Shown: piece after piece, positions 40,603 through 50,798 of the stretch
Numbering within the stretch: the stretch's first letter is position 1
How the letters are laid out: the number at the start of each line of letters is the position of its first letter
NCBI GenBank assembly: GCA_003240775.1
Contig: QFNI01000003.1
Span: 62,001-126,000 of the forward strand
Direction: 5' to 3'
Origin: Mesorhizobium amorphae
GTDB lineage: Bacteria; Pseudomonadota; Alphaproteobacteria; Rhizobiales; Rhizobiaceae
DNA: 64,000 nucleotides
The notes under the pieces: generated by a model
What the model saw: the letters and a program-made list of their open reading frames with translations, nothing else
The model's database searches: none
Told to the model about the DNA's origin: nothing
Made by a program: the position numbers and the translations under genes

Positions 40603-42096
40603 ATGCCCGCACGCGCCCATCGCGACGACCCCCACCCCGCCCTCGGCCGGCTGAACGACAGGCGCCTGCTGCGCAGCCTCGCTTATGTGGACGGGCAGTG
40701 GCGCACCGGCCCCGATGCCGCGAGCTTCGCCGTGCGCGATCCCGCGACACGCGGGCTCGTGGCATCGGTCGCGGCAGTCGATGCCGAAGGCACCACGCAG
40801 GCGATCGAGGCCGCAGCCGGCGCGTTTCCCCTTTGGCGGGCGCGTCTTCCCCAGGAGCGCAGCGCGGTGCTGCGGCGCTGGTTCGAGCTGATCGTGGCGA
40901 ACACGGAGGACTTGGCCCTCCTGATGACGCTCGAACAGGGCAAGCCGCTCGCCGAGAGCCGGGGCGAGATCGCCTATGCCGCCTCCTTCGTGGAATGGTA
41001 TGCGGAGGAAGCCAAGCGGGTGAACGCGGAAGGGGTGACGAGCCACCTGGCCCACGCGGAGATGAGCGTGCGGCGCGAGCCGCTCGGCGTGGTCGGCCTC
41101 GTCACGCCGTGGAACTTTCCGTCCGCCATGCTCACCCGCAAGGCCGCCGCAGCGCTCGGCGCGGGCTGCACGGTGGTGGCGCACCCCTCGTCCGAGACGC
41201 CGCTCTCGGCACTTGCGCTGGCCGAGCTCGGCGAGCGCGCGGGCCTGCCGGGAGGCGTGTTCAACGTGGTGACGGGCAGCGCCCAGACGATCGTGGGCGT
41301 ATTCTGCGGGGACGCGCGCGTGCGCGCCTTGTCGTTCACGGGCTCGACCGAGATCGGCCGCCTCATCGCCGCGCAGTGCGCGCCCACCGTCAAGCGCCTG
41401 CTGCTCGAGCTCGGCGGCCACGCGCCGCTTCTGGTGTTCGACGATGCTGACCTCGACCGCGCGGTCGCGATAGCGCTCGACGCCAAGTTCGCGACATCGG
41501 GCCAGGATTGCCTGGCGGCCAACCGCATCTTCGTGCAGCGCGGGCTCTACCCGCGTTTCGTGGAAGCCTTCGGCCGGGCGGTGGCCGGGCTCAAGGTCGG
41601 CAACGGGCTCGACGAGACGAGCGTGATCGGCCCGCTGATGCATGAGCGGGCCTTTGCGAAATGCGAGGCGCATGTGGGGGACGCCCTGTCCAAGGGCGCA
41701 AGGCTCGTGGTGGGCGGCGGGTGTCGCGAGGCGGGCCCGCTCTTCTTCGCGCCGACGCTTTTGGCCGACGTGCCCGACGATGCCGCGATCCTCCACGAGG
41801 AAACCTTCGGGCCGGTGGCTGCGGTTCTGCCCTTCGACACCGAGGACGAAGCGATCCGCCGCGCCAACGACACGGAATACGGCCTCGTCGCTTATCTCGT
41901 TTCCGAGAACGGCGCGCGGCAGCGGCGCGTGGCGGCCGCCCTCGACTACGGCATGGTGGCCGTCAACCGCGTGAAGATCACGGGCGCCCCCATCCCCTTT
42001 GGCGGCGTGAAGCAGTCCGGCATCGGCCGCGAAGGCTCGCGCCACGGCATCGAGGCCTTCACCGACCTCAAATATATCTGCACCGACCTTTCCTGA
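40603..42096 (+). CDS. doeC: Aspartate-/succinate-semialdehyde dehydrogenase of ectoine degradation
   Basis: A 497-residue aldehyde dehydrogenase beginning MPARAHRDDPHPALGRLNDRRLL. LGVVGLVTPWNFPSAMLTRKAAAALGAG near residue 160 holds the catalytic Asn (PWNFP), LSFTGSTEIGRLIA near 240 the NAD loop, LLLELGGHAPL near 265 the general-base Glu and SGQDCLAANRIFVQ near 297 the nucleophile Cys. ETFGPVAAVLPF near 400 is also typical. In this context it oxidises L-aspartate-beta-semialdehyde to L-aspartate (DoeC; named Ssd in rhizobial clusters). It is followed after 17 bases by the aminotransferase. Confidence 0.9.
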   Translation: MPARAHRDDPHPALGRLNDRRLLRSLAYVDGQWRTGPDAASFAVRDPATRGLVASVAAVDAEGTTQAIEAAAGAFPLWRARLPQERSAVLRRWFELIVANTEDLALLMTLEQGKPLAESRGEIAYAASFVEWYAEEAKRVNAEGVTSHLAHAEMSVRREPLGVVGLVTPWNFPSAMLTRKAAAALGAGCTVVAHPSSETPLSALALAELGERAGLPGGVFNVVTGSAQTIVGVFCGDARVRALSFTGSTEIGRLIAAQCAPTVKRLLLELGGHAPLLVFDDADLDRAVAIALDAKFATSGQDCLAANRIFVQRGLYPRFVEAFGRAVAGLKVGNGLDETSVIGPLMHERAFAKCEAHVGDALSKGARLVVGGGCREAGPLFFAPTLLADVPDDAAILHEETFGPVAAVLPFDTEDEAIRRANDTEYGLVAYLVSENGARQRRVAAALDYGMVAVNRVKITGAPIPFGGVKQSGIGREGSRHGIEAFTDLKYICTDLS

Positions 42097-42113
42097 CCTC
42101 CAAGGAGTTCCCC

Positions 42114-43490
42114 ATGCTCGATCGCTCCAACGAACTCGCGGCCTGGGACCGCGACCACTTCTTCCACCCCTCCACCAACATGGGCACCCATGCCCGCGGC
42201 GAGACGCCGACCCGCGTGATGGCGGGCGGCGAGGGCGTGTGGATCACGGATGTTTCCGGCAAGAAGAGCTTGGACGCCTTTGCCGGCCTTTATTGCGTCA
42301 ATGTCGGCTACGGCCGGCAGAAGATCGCGGACGCCATCGCCGCCCAGGCCAAGGACCTGGCCTATTACCACGCCTATGTCGGCCACGGCACGGAGACCTC
42401 GATCCGGCTCGCCAAGATGATCGTCGACCGCGCGCCGCAGGGCATGAGCCGCGTGTTCTTCGGCCTCGGCGGCTCGGACGCCAACGAGACCAACATCAAG
42501 CTGATCTGGTTCTACAACAACGTGCTCGGACGGCCCGAGAAGAAGAAGATCATCTCGCGCTGGCGCGGCTATCACGGCTCGGGCGTGATGACGGGCTCCC
42601 TGACGGGCTTGAAGCTCTTCCACGACGCCTTCGACCTGCCGCGCGCGCCCGTGCTGCACACGGAAGCGCCCTATTACTTCCGCCGCCCCGACCGCGACAT
42701 GAGCGAGGAGCAGTTCTCTGAGTTCTGCGCCGACAAGCTTGAGGAGATGATCCTGGCCGAGGGCCCCGACACGGTGGCCGCCTTCATCGGTGAGCCGATC
42801 CTGGGCACCGGCGGCATCGTGCCCCCGCCCGCCGGCTACTGGGAGAAGATCCAGGCCGTGCTCACGAAATACGACGTGCTCCTGGTGGCCGACGAGGTGG
42901 TCACGGGCTTCGGGCGGCTCGGCACCATGTTCGGCTCGGACCACTACGGCATCAAGCCCGACCTCGTCACCATCGCCAAGGGCCTCACCTCGGCCTATGC
43001 GCCCTTGTCGGGCTCGATCGTGGGCGAGCGGATGTGGAAGGTCCTGGTGGAGGGCTCCGACAAGATGGGCCCGCTCGGCCACGGCTGGACCTATTCGGCC
43101 CATCCGCTTTGCGCGGCGGCGGCCATCGCCAATCTCGAACTGGTGGACGAGCTGGATCTCGTGCGCAACGCGGGCGAGACCGGCGCCTATTTCCGCGAGC
43201 GGCTCGCAGCAGCCGTGGGCGACCACCCCCATGTCGGCGAGGTGCGCGGCGACGGCATGCTCGCAGCCGTGGAATTCGTGCGCGACCGCGACGACCGCGT
43301 GTTCTTCGACGCTTCCGAGAAGGTCGGCCCCCGGATCGCCGCGGCACTCCTCGAACGCGGCGTGATCGCCCGCGCCATGCCGCAAGGCGACATCCTGGGC
43401 TTCGCCCCGCCGCTCTGCCTTTCCCGCGAGGAGGCCGACACGGTGGTGGAAAGCACGGCCGATGCGGTGCGCGCGGTGTTTACCGCGTAA
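42114..43490 (+). CDS. doeD: L-2,4-diaminobutyrate aminotransferase of ectoine degradation
   Basis: A 458-residue class-III aminotransferase. FFHPSTNMGTHARGETPTRVMAGGEGVWITDVSGKKSLDAFAGLYCVNVGYGR is the typical omega-aminotransferase start, FFGLGGSDANETNIKLIW near residue 118 the phosphate-binding loop, and VLLVADEVVTGFGRLGTMFG near 258 the PLP Asp. The PLP lysine is in PDLVTIAKGLTSAYAPLSG near 285. It removes the gamma-amino group of diaminobutyrate, feeding DoeC (also called Atf). AAGGAG stands 6 bases before ATG 42114. It ends the asnC-doeC-doeD group. Confidence 0.92.
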   Translation: MLDRSNELAAWDRDHFFHPSTNMGTHARGETPTRVMAGGEGVWITDVSGKKSLDAFAGLYCVNVGYGRQKIADAIAAQAKDLAYYHAYVGHGTETSIRLAKMIVDRAPQGMSRVFFGLGGSDANETNIKLIWFYNNVLGRPEKKKIISRWRGYHGSGVMTGSLTGLKLFHDAFDLPRAPVLHTEAPYYFRRPDRDMSEEQFSEFCADKLEEMILAEGPDTVAAFIGEPILGTGGIVPPPAGYWEKIQAVLTKYDVLLVADEVVTGFGRLGTMFGSDHYGIKPDLVTIAKGLTSAYAPLSGSIVGERMWKVLVEGSDKMGPLGHGWTYSAHPLCAAAAIANLELVDELDLVRNAGETGAYFRERLAAAVGDHPHVGEVRGDGMLAAVEFVRDRDDRVFFDASEKVGPRIAAALLERGVIARAMPQGDILGFAPPLCLSREEADTVVESTADAVRAVFTA

Positions 43491-43659
43491 GATACAGAGA
43501 CAGATCGGAGCGCCCGGCGGGACCGGGCCTCCGTGCAACGGCGGCGCCGTCGCGTAACAGCATCCGTTGCCGGCACGATACGAAGAGCGTTCTCCGCCGC
43601 CACTTGGCCGCAAAGCACCGGCCCTATGCGTGTTCGCGATCCATCCGGGAACACCCTAA
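43491..43659. other. Spacer after doeD
   Basis: No gene seen. It contains a CGGAG...CTCCG stem with an inner GCCCGG/CCGGGC pairing just after doeD (around 43516-43543), which may be a transcript end, though no T-run follows. The following small open frame starts at 43660. Confidence 0.35.
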
Positions 43660-43821
43660 ATGCCCAGCCTGCCCCGCCCCACGATGCCCGAAAGCCTGCT
43701 CTGGCTGTCGAACGAGCTTTACTGGAGGCAGAACCTGTCGACCGTGCCGCGGGCTGCCGAACCCCAGCCGGAGGCCCCGCGCCGCCTGGGCCTCGGCCAG
43801 GAAGGGTTGCGGCGCCCCTAG
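43660..43821 (+). CDS. Candidate small protein of 53 residues
   Basis: Begins MPSLPRPTMPESLLWLSNELYWRQN and ends QEGLRRP before TAG at 43819-43821. Nearly every codon ends in G or C, as in real genes here, and the composition (WLSNELYW, then a Pro/Arg-rich tail) is not the Arg/Gly-dominated noise of shadow frames. No strong ribosome site is visible before ATG 43660. It converges with, and overlaps by 4 bases, the HmuS-like gene. It matches no family I recognise and could be chance in this GC-rich DNA. Confidence 0.35.
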   Translation: MPSLPRPTMPESLLWLSNELYWRQNLSTVPRAAEPQPEAPRRLGLGQEGLRRP

Positions 43822-44540
43822 CCGGCGGCGCTGAAGGCGTCGGCGGGGCCGGAGACGCGGAGGCCCAAGGGGTTGCCTGCGGCATCGAGCGCGGTCCACT
43901 CCGATCCCGTCGGTCCCGTCGACGCTTCCCAGCGCGCCACGGCGCCCGCCTTGAGGTGGAGGTGGAAGTCGGCGCGCATGAGGTTGATGAAGCCCATGGC
44001 GGGCTTCACCGTTTCCACCGCGCCTTGCCAGCGCTGGTGAAAGCCGGGGCGGCGAAATTCCACGGAGATGGGCAGGCCCTTCGCCATCGCGAGATCGAAG
44101 GGCGTGCGGCCGGGATCGTTGTCGGCCACCTCGCCGCGCTCGGCTGCGGGCGCCGGCTCCTTGGGCGCAAGCTCGGTGCCGGTGGGCAGCGTGGCGAGCG
44201 CGGCATCGAAAGGGGCGAGGCCGCCGAAGCCGACCACGCTTGCGATGGCTTCGCCGCCCTCGTCCAGGATGTCGACGCGCGGCAGTTCCATCTCGCCCAT
44301 GCGGCCCGTGCGGTCGGCCACCAGGGAATGGATGGCGGAGAGATCGAAGCGACTGTCATGCTCGGCGCCGAGCAGCGCCACATGCCCGTCGCTCGCTTCC
44401 ACGCGCTCCACGGTGCCGATGCGCTCGTGGGTCGCGCCGTGGGCGCGCGCGGTGATCATCAGCTTTCCCATGAGGGGCAGGATGTGGAGGAACTGGGCGG
44501 GCGAGACGGCAAGAAGCTCGCGGGCGAAAGGCTGGCTCAT
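43818..44540 (-). CDS. HmuS/ChuS/HutX-like heme utilisation protein (single half)
   Basis: A 240-residue protein beginning MSQPFARELLAVSPAQFLHILPLMG. It resembles one half of the HemS/ChuS fold: LMITARAHGATHERIGTVERVEASDGHVALLGAEHDSRFDLSAIHSLVADRTGRMGEMELPRVDILDEGGEAIASVVGFGG, with the HExxG-like HERIG whose His is a candidate heme ligand. A second, weaker half follows (LPISVEFRRPGFHQRWQGAVETV...NLMRADFHLHLKAGAVARW). Full HemS proteins are ~340-350 residues, so this is shorter. It stands 8 bases after the YddA-like transporter in the iron-regulated operon. Role inferred: cytoplasmic heme handling or degradation. Confidence 0.72.
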   Translation of the reverse strand: MSQPFARELLAVSPAQFLHILPLMGKLMITARAHGATHERIGTVERVEASDGHVALLGAEHDSRFDLSAIHSLVADRTGRMGEMELPRVDILDEGGEAIASVVGFGGLAPFDAALATLPTGTELAPKEPAPAAERGEVADNDPGRTPFDLAMAKGLPISVEFRRPGFHQRWQGAVETVKPAMGFINLMRADFHLHLKAGAVARWEASTGPTGSEWTALDAAGNPLGLRVSGPADAFSAAG

Positions 44541-44548
44541 GATGGTTC

Positions 44549-46267
44549 TCAGGCTGGTTGCAGTGTGAAGCTGTGGGGTGTGGACGTGATCGGCACGGTT
44601 CGCACGGGCCCGAGCCCGAGGGGCTCGCGGTGGGACACGACCACGAAGGTGGTCTGGGGAAGCGCTGTGCGCAGGGCCGAAAAAAGCGCCTGCTCGGCTT
44701 CGGGGTCGAGCGCGGAGGTCGCCTCGTCCAGAAACGCCCAGTCGGGGCGGTGAACGAGCAGCCGGGCCAGCATCAGCCGCTGGCGCTCGCCGCCCGACAG
44801 ACCTGCGAGCCCGTCCGTGCCCAGGCGCGCGACGCCCACCGTGCGGAGCGCCTTCTCGATGGTGCCGGGCGCGAAATCCTCCTCGGCCGCCGGGTAGGCC
44901 ACGGCATCCGCCACCGCGCCCAGCGGCGCATAGGGCTGCTGGGGCAGAAACAGGAGCGAGGCGCGGGGCAGATCCACCTCGCCCTCCGCATGGGGCCAGA
45001 GGCCGGCGAGCGTTTTCAGGAGCGTGGTCTTGCCGACGCCCGAGACGCCCTTGAGCCAGACCGTCTGCCCCAGCTGGAGTTCGAGCGCGGGCAGGGAAAA
45101 GAGCGTCTGGCCCGTGGCCGTACAGACGCGCAGGCTCCGCACGCGAAGCCTTCCATCCGGCGAGGGCGCGATGTCGGGGCCCGTTCTCCTGCTTTTCGAC
45201 GCCTCGGCGGCATCCACGAAGGCGCCCAGGCGCGAGGCGGCCGCCGCAAGCTCGGCCAGGGGCCGATAGGCGAAGATGAACCAGGACAGCGTGGTGACCA
45301 CCTGGGAAAAGGCCGAGCCGAGCTGCATCAAGCCGCCGAAGGTGACGCCGCCGCCGAAGAAGGCGGGCAGGCCGAGAAAGGTGGGAATGCGCAGCACCGT
45401 GAAGCGGTAGGGGTATGTGAAGGAGGACAGGATCAGCTCGCGGCCGATCAGGCGGCGCCAGTTCACCATGATGGCGTCGAACAGGCGGCCGAAGCCGCGC
45501 CGCTCGGCGCCCTCGCCGTTGGAGAGTGCTATCGCATCCACGTTCTCGCGCAGCCGGGCGAGCGCGAAGCGGTAGTCGGCCTCGCGGCGCTGCTGGTCGA
45601 AGTAAAGGCCCTTCAACTGGCGCCCGAGCAGATGCGTCACCCCACTCGCCAGCGCGACATAGAGGAAGGCGGCCCACACCATGTAGCGCGACAGCTCCCA
45701 GTCCACGCCAAGGAACGAGAGCGGCAGCGGAAAGGTGGAAAGCCCCCACAGCACCGCGAGATAGGAGAACAGGCCGACCACCCTCGTCACCACGTCCATC
45801 GAGAGCGGGATGGCGCCGGACTGGGTGGAATGGTCGGTGGCGGGGCCGGCCAGAAACAGCCGGCAGTCCTCGGCGATGCGCTGGTCGGGGTTGTCGATGC
45901 CCGACGCGCCCAGGCGCCAGAAGGTCTTGTCCGCGAGGTAGCGGTCGAGCACCTGCGCGGTCAGAGCGCGGCGCCAGCGGATCTCGAGAAGCTTGCGGAG
46001 GTAGGAGGCGGAGAGTTCGCGCGCCACTTCGGCCACCACGATCACGCCGAAGATGCCGACCTGGCGCAGGGCTTCGCCGACGTTCATGCCCTGGAGCGCG
46101 TCGTAGAAATCCTTGGTCCAGGCGATCAGGCGCAGGCCCACGAGCACGGAGGCGAGCTCCAGCGCCAGCACCACGAAATAGAGCGGCACGCCCGCCTTGC
46201 CTCCCGGCCCGGCGATGGTGAGCCGGACCAGAAAGGCGATGTGCCGGAGAACGAGCGGCACCCGCAT
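44549..46267 (-). CDS. YddA/SbmA-type ABC transporter (fused permease-ATPase)
   Basis: A 572-residue protein. The N-terminal SbmA/BacA-like membrane domain (ABC_membrane_2 type) has FVVLALELASVLVGLRLIAWTKDFYDALQGMN, SYLRKLLEIRWRRALTAQVLDRYLADKTFWRL and GIDNPDQRIAEDCRLFL near residue 125, the hallmark NPDQRI. The C-terminal ATPase has Walker A KGVSGVGKTTLLKTLAGLW near 395, LSGGERQRLMLARLLV near 485 and WAFLDEATSALDPEAE near 505. Relatives move peptides, cobalamin or unknown cargo. Here it occupies the place normally filled by HmuTUV, between the TonB receptor (TGATG overlap) and the HmuS-like gene, so an inner-membrane role for the receptor's cargo is inferred. Confidence 0.87.
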   Translation of the reverse strand: MRVPLVLRHIAFLVRLTIAGPGGKAGVPLYFVVLALELASVLVGLRLIAWTKDFYDALQGMNVGEALRQVGIFGVIVVAEVARELSASYLRKLLEIRWRRALTAQVLDRYLADKTFWRLGASGIDNPDQRIAEDCRLFLAGPATDHSTQSGAIPLSMDVVTRVVGLFSYLAVLWGLSTFPLPLSFLGVDWELSRYMVWAAFLYVALASGVTHLLGRQLKGLYFDQQRREADYRFALARLRENVDAIALSNGEGAERRGFGRLFDAIMVNWRRLIGRELILSSFTYPYRFTVLRIPTFLGLPAFFGGGVTFGGLMQLGSAFSQVVTTLSWFIFAYRPLAELAAAASRLGAFVDAAEASKSRRTGPDIAPSPDGRLRVRSLRVCTATGQTLFSLPALELQLGQTVWLKGVSGVGKTTLLKTLAGLWPHAEGEVDLPRASLLFLPQQPYAPLGAVADAVAYPAAEEDFAPGTIEKALRTVGVARLGTDGLAGLSGGERQRLMLARLLVHRPDWAFLDEATSALDPEAEQALFSALRTALPQTTFVVVSHREPLGLGPVRTVPITSTPHSFTLQPA

Positions 46268-48621
46268 CAGAAGCGCTGCGTGATGCCGAGCTTGAAGGTG
46301 CGGCCGGGCGCGGTCTGAAGCTCGATCGGGTTGACGTTGGCGACCGCCGAGGTGACCGTCTGCGAATAGCCCGAAAGCGTGTTGGGGAAGTAGCGCTTGT
46401 CGAAGATATTCTGCACGCCGGCATCCAGCTCGAAGCCCTTGCCCGGCTTCCAGTGGACGAAGGCGTCGAACACGGCATAGCCGTCGGGCTTGAAGGCGTC
46501 GGGGTCGGCGCGGCGCGTGACACCCGAAGCGAAGGTGCCGATCACTTCCGTTTCGAGGTTCCAGTCTGGCAGGAGGTAGCGCAGCCCGAGCACGGCGGTG
46601 AAGGGCACGGCGCCGTCGAAGGCCGTCTCCTCGGCATCCGCCGTCAGCCGCTGGGTGCCGCGCTGGTAAGACAGCGAGGCCGTGCCGACGAGGTTTCGCC
46701 AGAGCTCGGCCTCGGCGGATGCCTCGATGCCCCAGAGCTTCACGTCCGACACGTTGTCGGAGGTGACGGTGTTCGGGTCGGCGGGGTTCACGGTAACGAG
46801 GCCGCGGATGAAGTTCTCGTAGTCGGCGTAGAAGACGCCTGCGGAAAAGTAGGCCGTGTTCCACTCTCCCCGCACGCCCGCCTCGTAGGAACGCACGGAT
46901 TCGGGCTTGAGGTTCGGGTTGGGGATCACGTTGACGGGTGGAAACGAGAACGGGTCCTGCACCGACACGAAGAGCTGCTGGGAGGTCGGGACCTTGAAGC
47001 CCTCGCCATAGGAGCCGTAGAGCGAATAGGTCTCGTCGAGCTTGAAGACGGCGCCGAGCTTCTTGGTGATCTTGTCTTGCGAGACCACGCCGGGCTCGAA
47101 GCCGGGCAGGCCGACATAATCCTCGTCGGCCGTGGGATCGAGCCGGTAGGTGGAATAGCGCAGGCCGGGCGTCAGCGTCAGGCGCTCGTCGAAGAGCTTG
47201 ATCTCGTCCTGGACGAAGACATCGGCGCGGCGCGTCTCGACCTGGGGGAAGTTGAAGCCCTGGTTGCCGACAACCGTGGTCGCGCCCGTGTCCGAGCGGA
47301 AGGTGGTGTTGACGCCGTCATATTCCGTGTTCGTCCAGTCTCCGTCGAAGCCGTAGATCAGCGTGTGGGACGAGGCCGCGAGATCGAACGAGGACTGCGC
47401 CACCACGTCGAGCTCGGTGAAGGTCTCGCCGTAGTCGCGCAGCTGCTCCACGATCTGGGTGCGGGGGCGGGCGACGCGGCTGTAGAAGCGCTCCTGGCGG
47501 GACTCGGTCAGCCGCCGCTGCGGCGAGTGGGAAAGGCTCCACTTCACGCTGTCGAGCCAGGGCTGGCTGACGGTCCACTCGTGCTCGAAAGAAGCGCGGG
47601 TGCGCGTCATGTCGAGATCGCGCTGCCAGTCCTCGTTGGTGTAGAAGAAGGCGCTGCCGGCCGTGCTGTTGGCGCTGAAGTCGAAGACCTGGTCCACCGT
47701 CGAGTTGCGGTCGAAGAACTCGCCTGTCGCCTTGAACTTGTGCTCCTGCGTGGGTGTCCAGACGATCTTGAAGAGCCCGTTATAGGCGTCGGTATCGCTG
47801 GGATAGAGGACGTTGCAGGGCAGGATCGCGATGCGCGGGCAGCCATAGATGCCGCCATCGGCGCGGGCGCGGCCGAGTTCCGGCTCGGACGCACCGAGAT
47901 AGCCGAGCGAGGCGAGCATCTGGATGTCGCCGTGCTCGACTGCGCCCGTGACCTGGCTGCGCCAGGACTGGTCGAAGCTGTCATAGGCGCCGCGCACCTC
48001 GACCGCCCAGGGCTTGCCGGCATCGGCCAGCAGGTCCTCGGGATCGCGGGTGCGGAAATTGACGACGCCGCCCAGCGCGTCCGAGCCCCACAGCACGGAA
48101 TTGGGGCCGCGCACCACCTCCACGGCCTTGAGGTTGAAGGGGTCCACGAAATCGCGCGACCCGTCGGTGGTGATCTCCTGGACGCGCGAGCCGTCAACCA
48201 GGATCTGCACCCGGTTGCCGGAAACGCCGCGCACCTGGAAGCCGGTCAGCTGGCCGAACGGGTTTGCGCCGGAGGTCTGGCGGGGAACGGAAACGCCCGG
48301 TGTGTAGCGCACGAGGTCCTGGATGTCGCGCGCCACGCGCTCTTCGATCTCTTTTTTGGTGATCACGTCCACCGTCTGCGGCACGTCGAGCACCGAGCGC
48401 TCGTCGCGGGTGGCGGTGACCGTGATCTCGCCGAGCACCGCTTCCTCCTCGGTCGAGAGGAGGCGCTCCTGCTCGGGCGCCTGCGCATGGGCCGTGCCGG
48501 CCTGAAGCAGGAGCATGGCCGCGGCCAGGCCCTGCCACCCCTGCACTTTCCACCTTCCGTCGCGAACCGCGCCCGGTTCGCGACGGTTCTGCGGTGAGAC
48601 CGCGTCCGATGCTTCGCTCAT
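46267..48621 (-). CDS. TonB-dependent outer-membrane receptor, heme/hemoglobin type
   Basis: A 784-residue receptor. After an N-terminal extension comes a signal segment (QGLAAAMLLLQAGTAHAQA, residues ~30-48). The TonB box lies near EAVLGEITVTATR and the plug includes DVPQTVDVITKKEIEER...GVSGNRVQILVDGSRVQEI...VEVVRGPNSVLWGSDALGGVVNFRT. The barrel ends in ...RTFKLGITQRF with terminal Phe. The FRAP/NPNL pair of heme receptors appears as FKVPTSQQLF and NPNLKPE near residue 550, but no His lies between the two motifs, where heme receptors normally have a ligand. Cargo could be hemoglobin, heme or another metal complex. It is transcribed from a promoter with two iron boxes. Confidence 0.88.
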   Translation of the reverse strand: MSEASDAVSPQNRREPGAVRDGRWKVQGWQGLAAAMLLLQAGTAHAQAPEQERLLSTEEEAVLGEITVTATRDERSVLDVPQTVDVITKKEIEERVARDIQDLVRYTPGVSVPRQTSGANPFGQLTGFQVRGVSGNRVQILVDGSRVQEITTDGSRDFVDPFNLKAVEVVRGPNSVLWGSDALGGVVNFRTRDPEDLLADAGKPWAVEVRGAYDSFDQSWRSQVTGAVEHGDIQMLASLGYLGASEPELGRARADGGIYGCPRIAILPCNVLYPSDTDAYNGLFKIVWTPTQEHKFKATGEFFDRNSTVDQVFDFSANSTAGSAFFYTNEDWQRDLDMTRTRASFEHEWTVSQPWLDSVKWSLSHSPQRRLTESRQERFYSRVARPRTQIVEQLRDYGETFTELDVVAQSSFDLAASSHTLIYGFDGDWTNTEYDGVNTTFRSDTGATTVVGNQGFNFPQVETRRADVFVQDEIKLFDERLTLTPGLRYSTYRLDPTADEDYVGLPGFEPGVVSQDKITKKLGAVFKLDETYSLYGSYGEGFKVPTSQQLFVSVQDPFSFPPVNVIPNPNLKPESVRSYEAGVRGEWNTAYFSAGVFYADYENFIRGLVTVNPADPNTVTSDNVSDVKLWGIEASAEAELWRNLVGTASLSYQRGTQRLTADAEETAFDGAVPFTAVLGLRYLLPDWNLETEVIGTFASGVTRRADPDAFKPDGYAVFDAFVHWKPGKGFELDAGVQNIFDKRYFPNTLSGYSQTVTSAVANVNPIELQTAPGRTFKLGITQRF

Positions 48622-48747
48622 TCCATCCCCCCTGATGTTTCGACCCCTCCCCTTCAGGCACAGGCGTGCGCCATCGCCCGGCGGGATGCCGGTCGCGCGG
48701 TGCTGGAGAAGTGGATCAAACCCCTATGGGCACACGAAAATCAAAGC

Positions 48748-48789
48748 TGATAAAAAGAGTCAACTATTATTTCTTGACTGAGGGACTCA
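48748..48789. promoter_or_regulatory. Two TGA-N9-TCA iron-responsive (RirA-type) boxes
   Basis: Box 1 is TGATAAAAAGAGTCA (48748-48762) and box 2 is TGACTGAGGGACTCA (48775-48789). Both fit the rhizobial IRO-box form TGA-N9-TCA bound by RirA. Box 1 overlaps a minus-strand TTGACT -35 (48763-48758) facing the TonB receptor; box 2 overlaps a plus-strand TTGACT (48774-48779) facing the ABC exporter gene. The area is the most AT-rich stretch of the window. RirA itself is not encoded here. Confidence 0.65.
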
Positions 48790-48891
48790 AGTTTTAGGCC
48801 GAGCCCCTCCCGGCGATGAAGGGGGTGCAATCCCGAGGCCTATCGCTTAGCGACAGCCCTTCGCCCGCCCCACGCTCGCCCGATTGCGCCC

Positions 48892-50749
<1,858 letters not shown>

Positions 50750-50751
<2 letters not shown>

Positions 50752-50798
50752 GCATTTCCGGATGCAAGACCGCTTCGCAGCTTTTTCTGGAAATGCTC
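50750..50798. repeat. GAGCATTTCC palindromic intergenic repeat, copy 1
   Basis: A 49-base element: GAGCATTTCC at the left, GGAAATGCTC at the right, with GATGCAAGACCGCTTCGCAG and a T-run between. It overlaps the stop codons of both converging genes (the ABC exporter and the ureohydrolase), so it provides the 3' ends of both. A second copy lies at 51749-51798. It resembles short palindromic repeats I recall from many Hyphomicrobiales genomes. It can fold as a bidirectional hairpin. Confidence 0.75.

Noticed and set aside
43818..46523. 901-codon minus-strand frame ending in the HmuS-like protein
   Set aside because: The part above 44540 is an arginine-rich shadow of the YddA-like transporter; the real gene starts at 44540.
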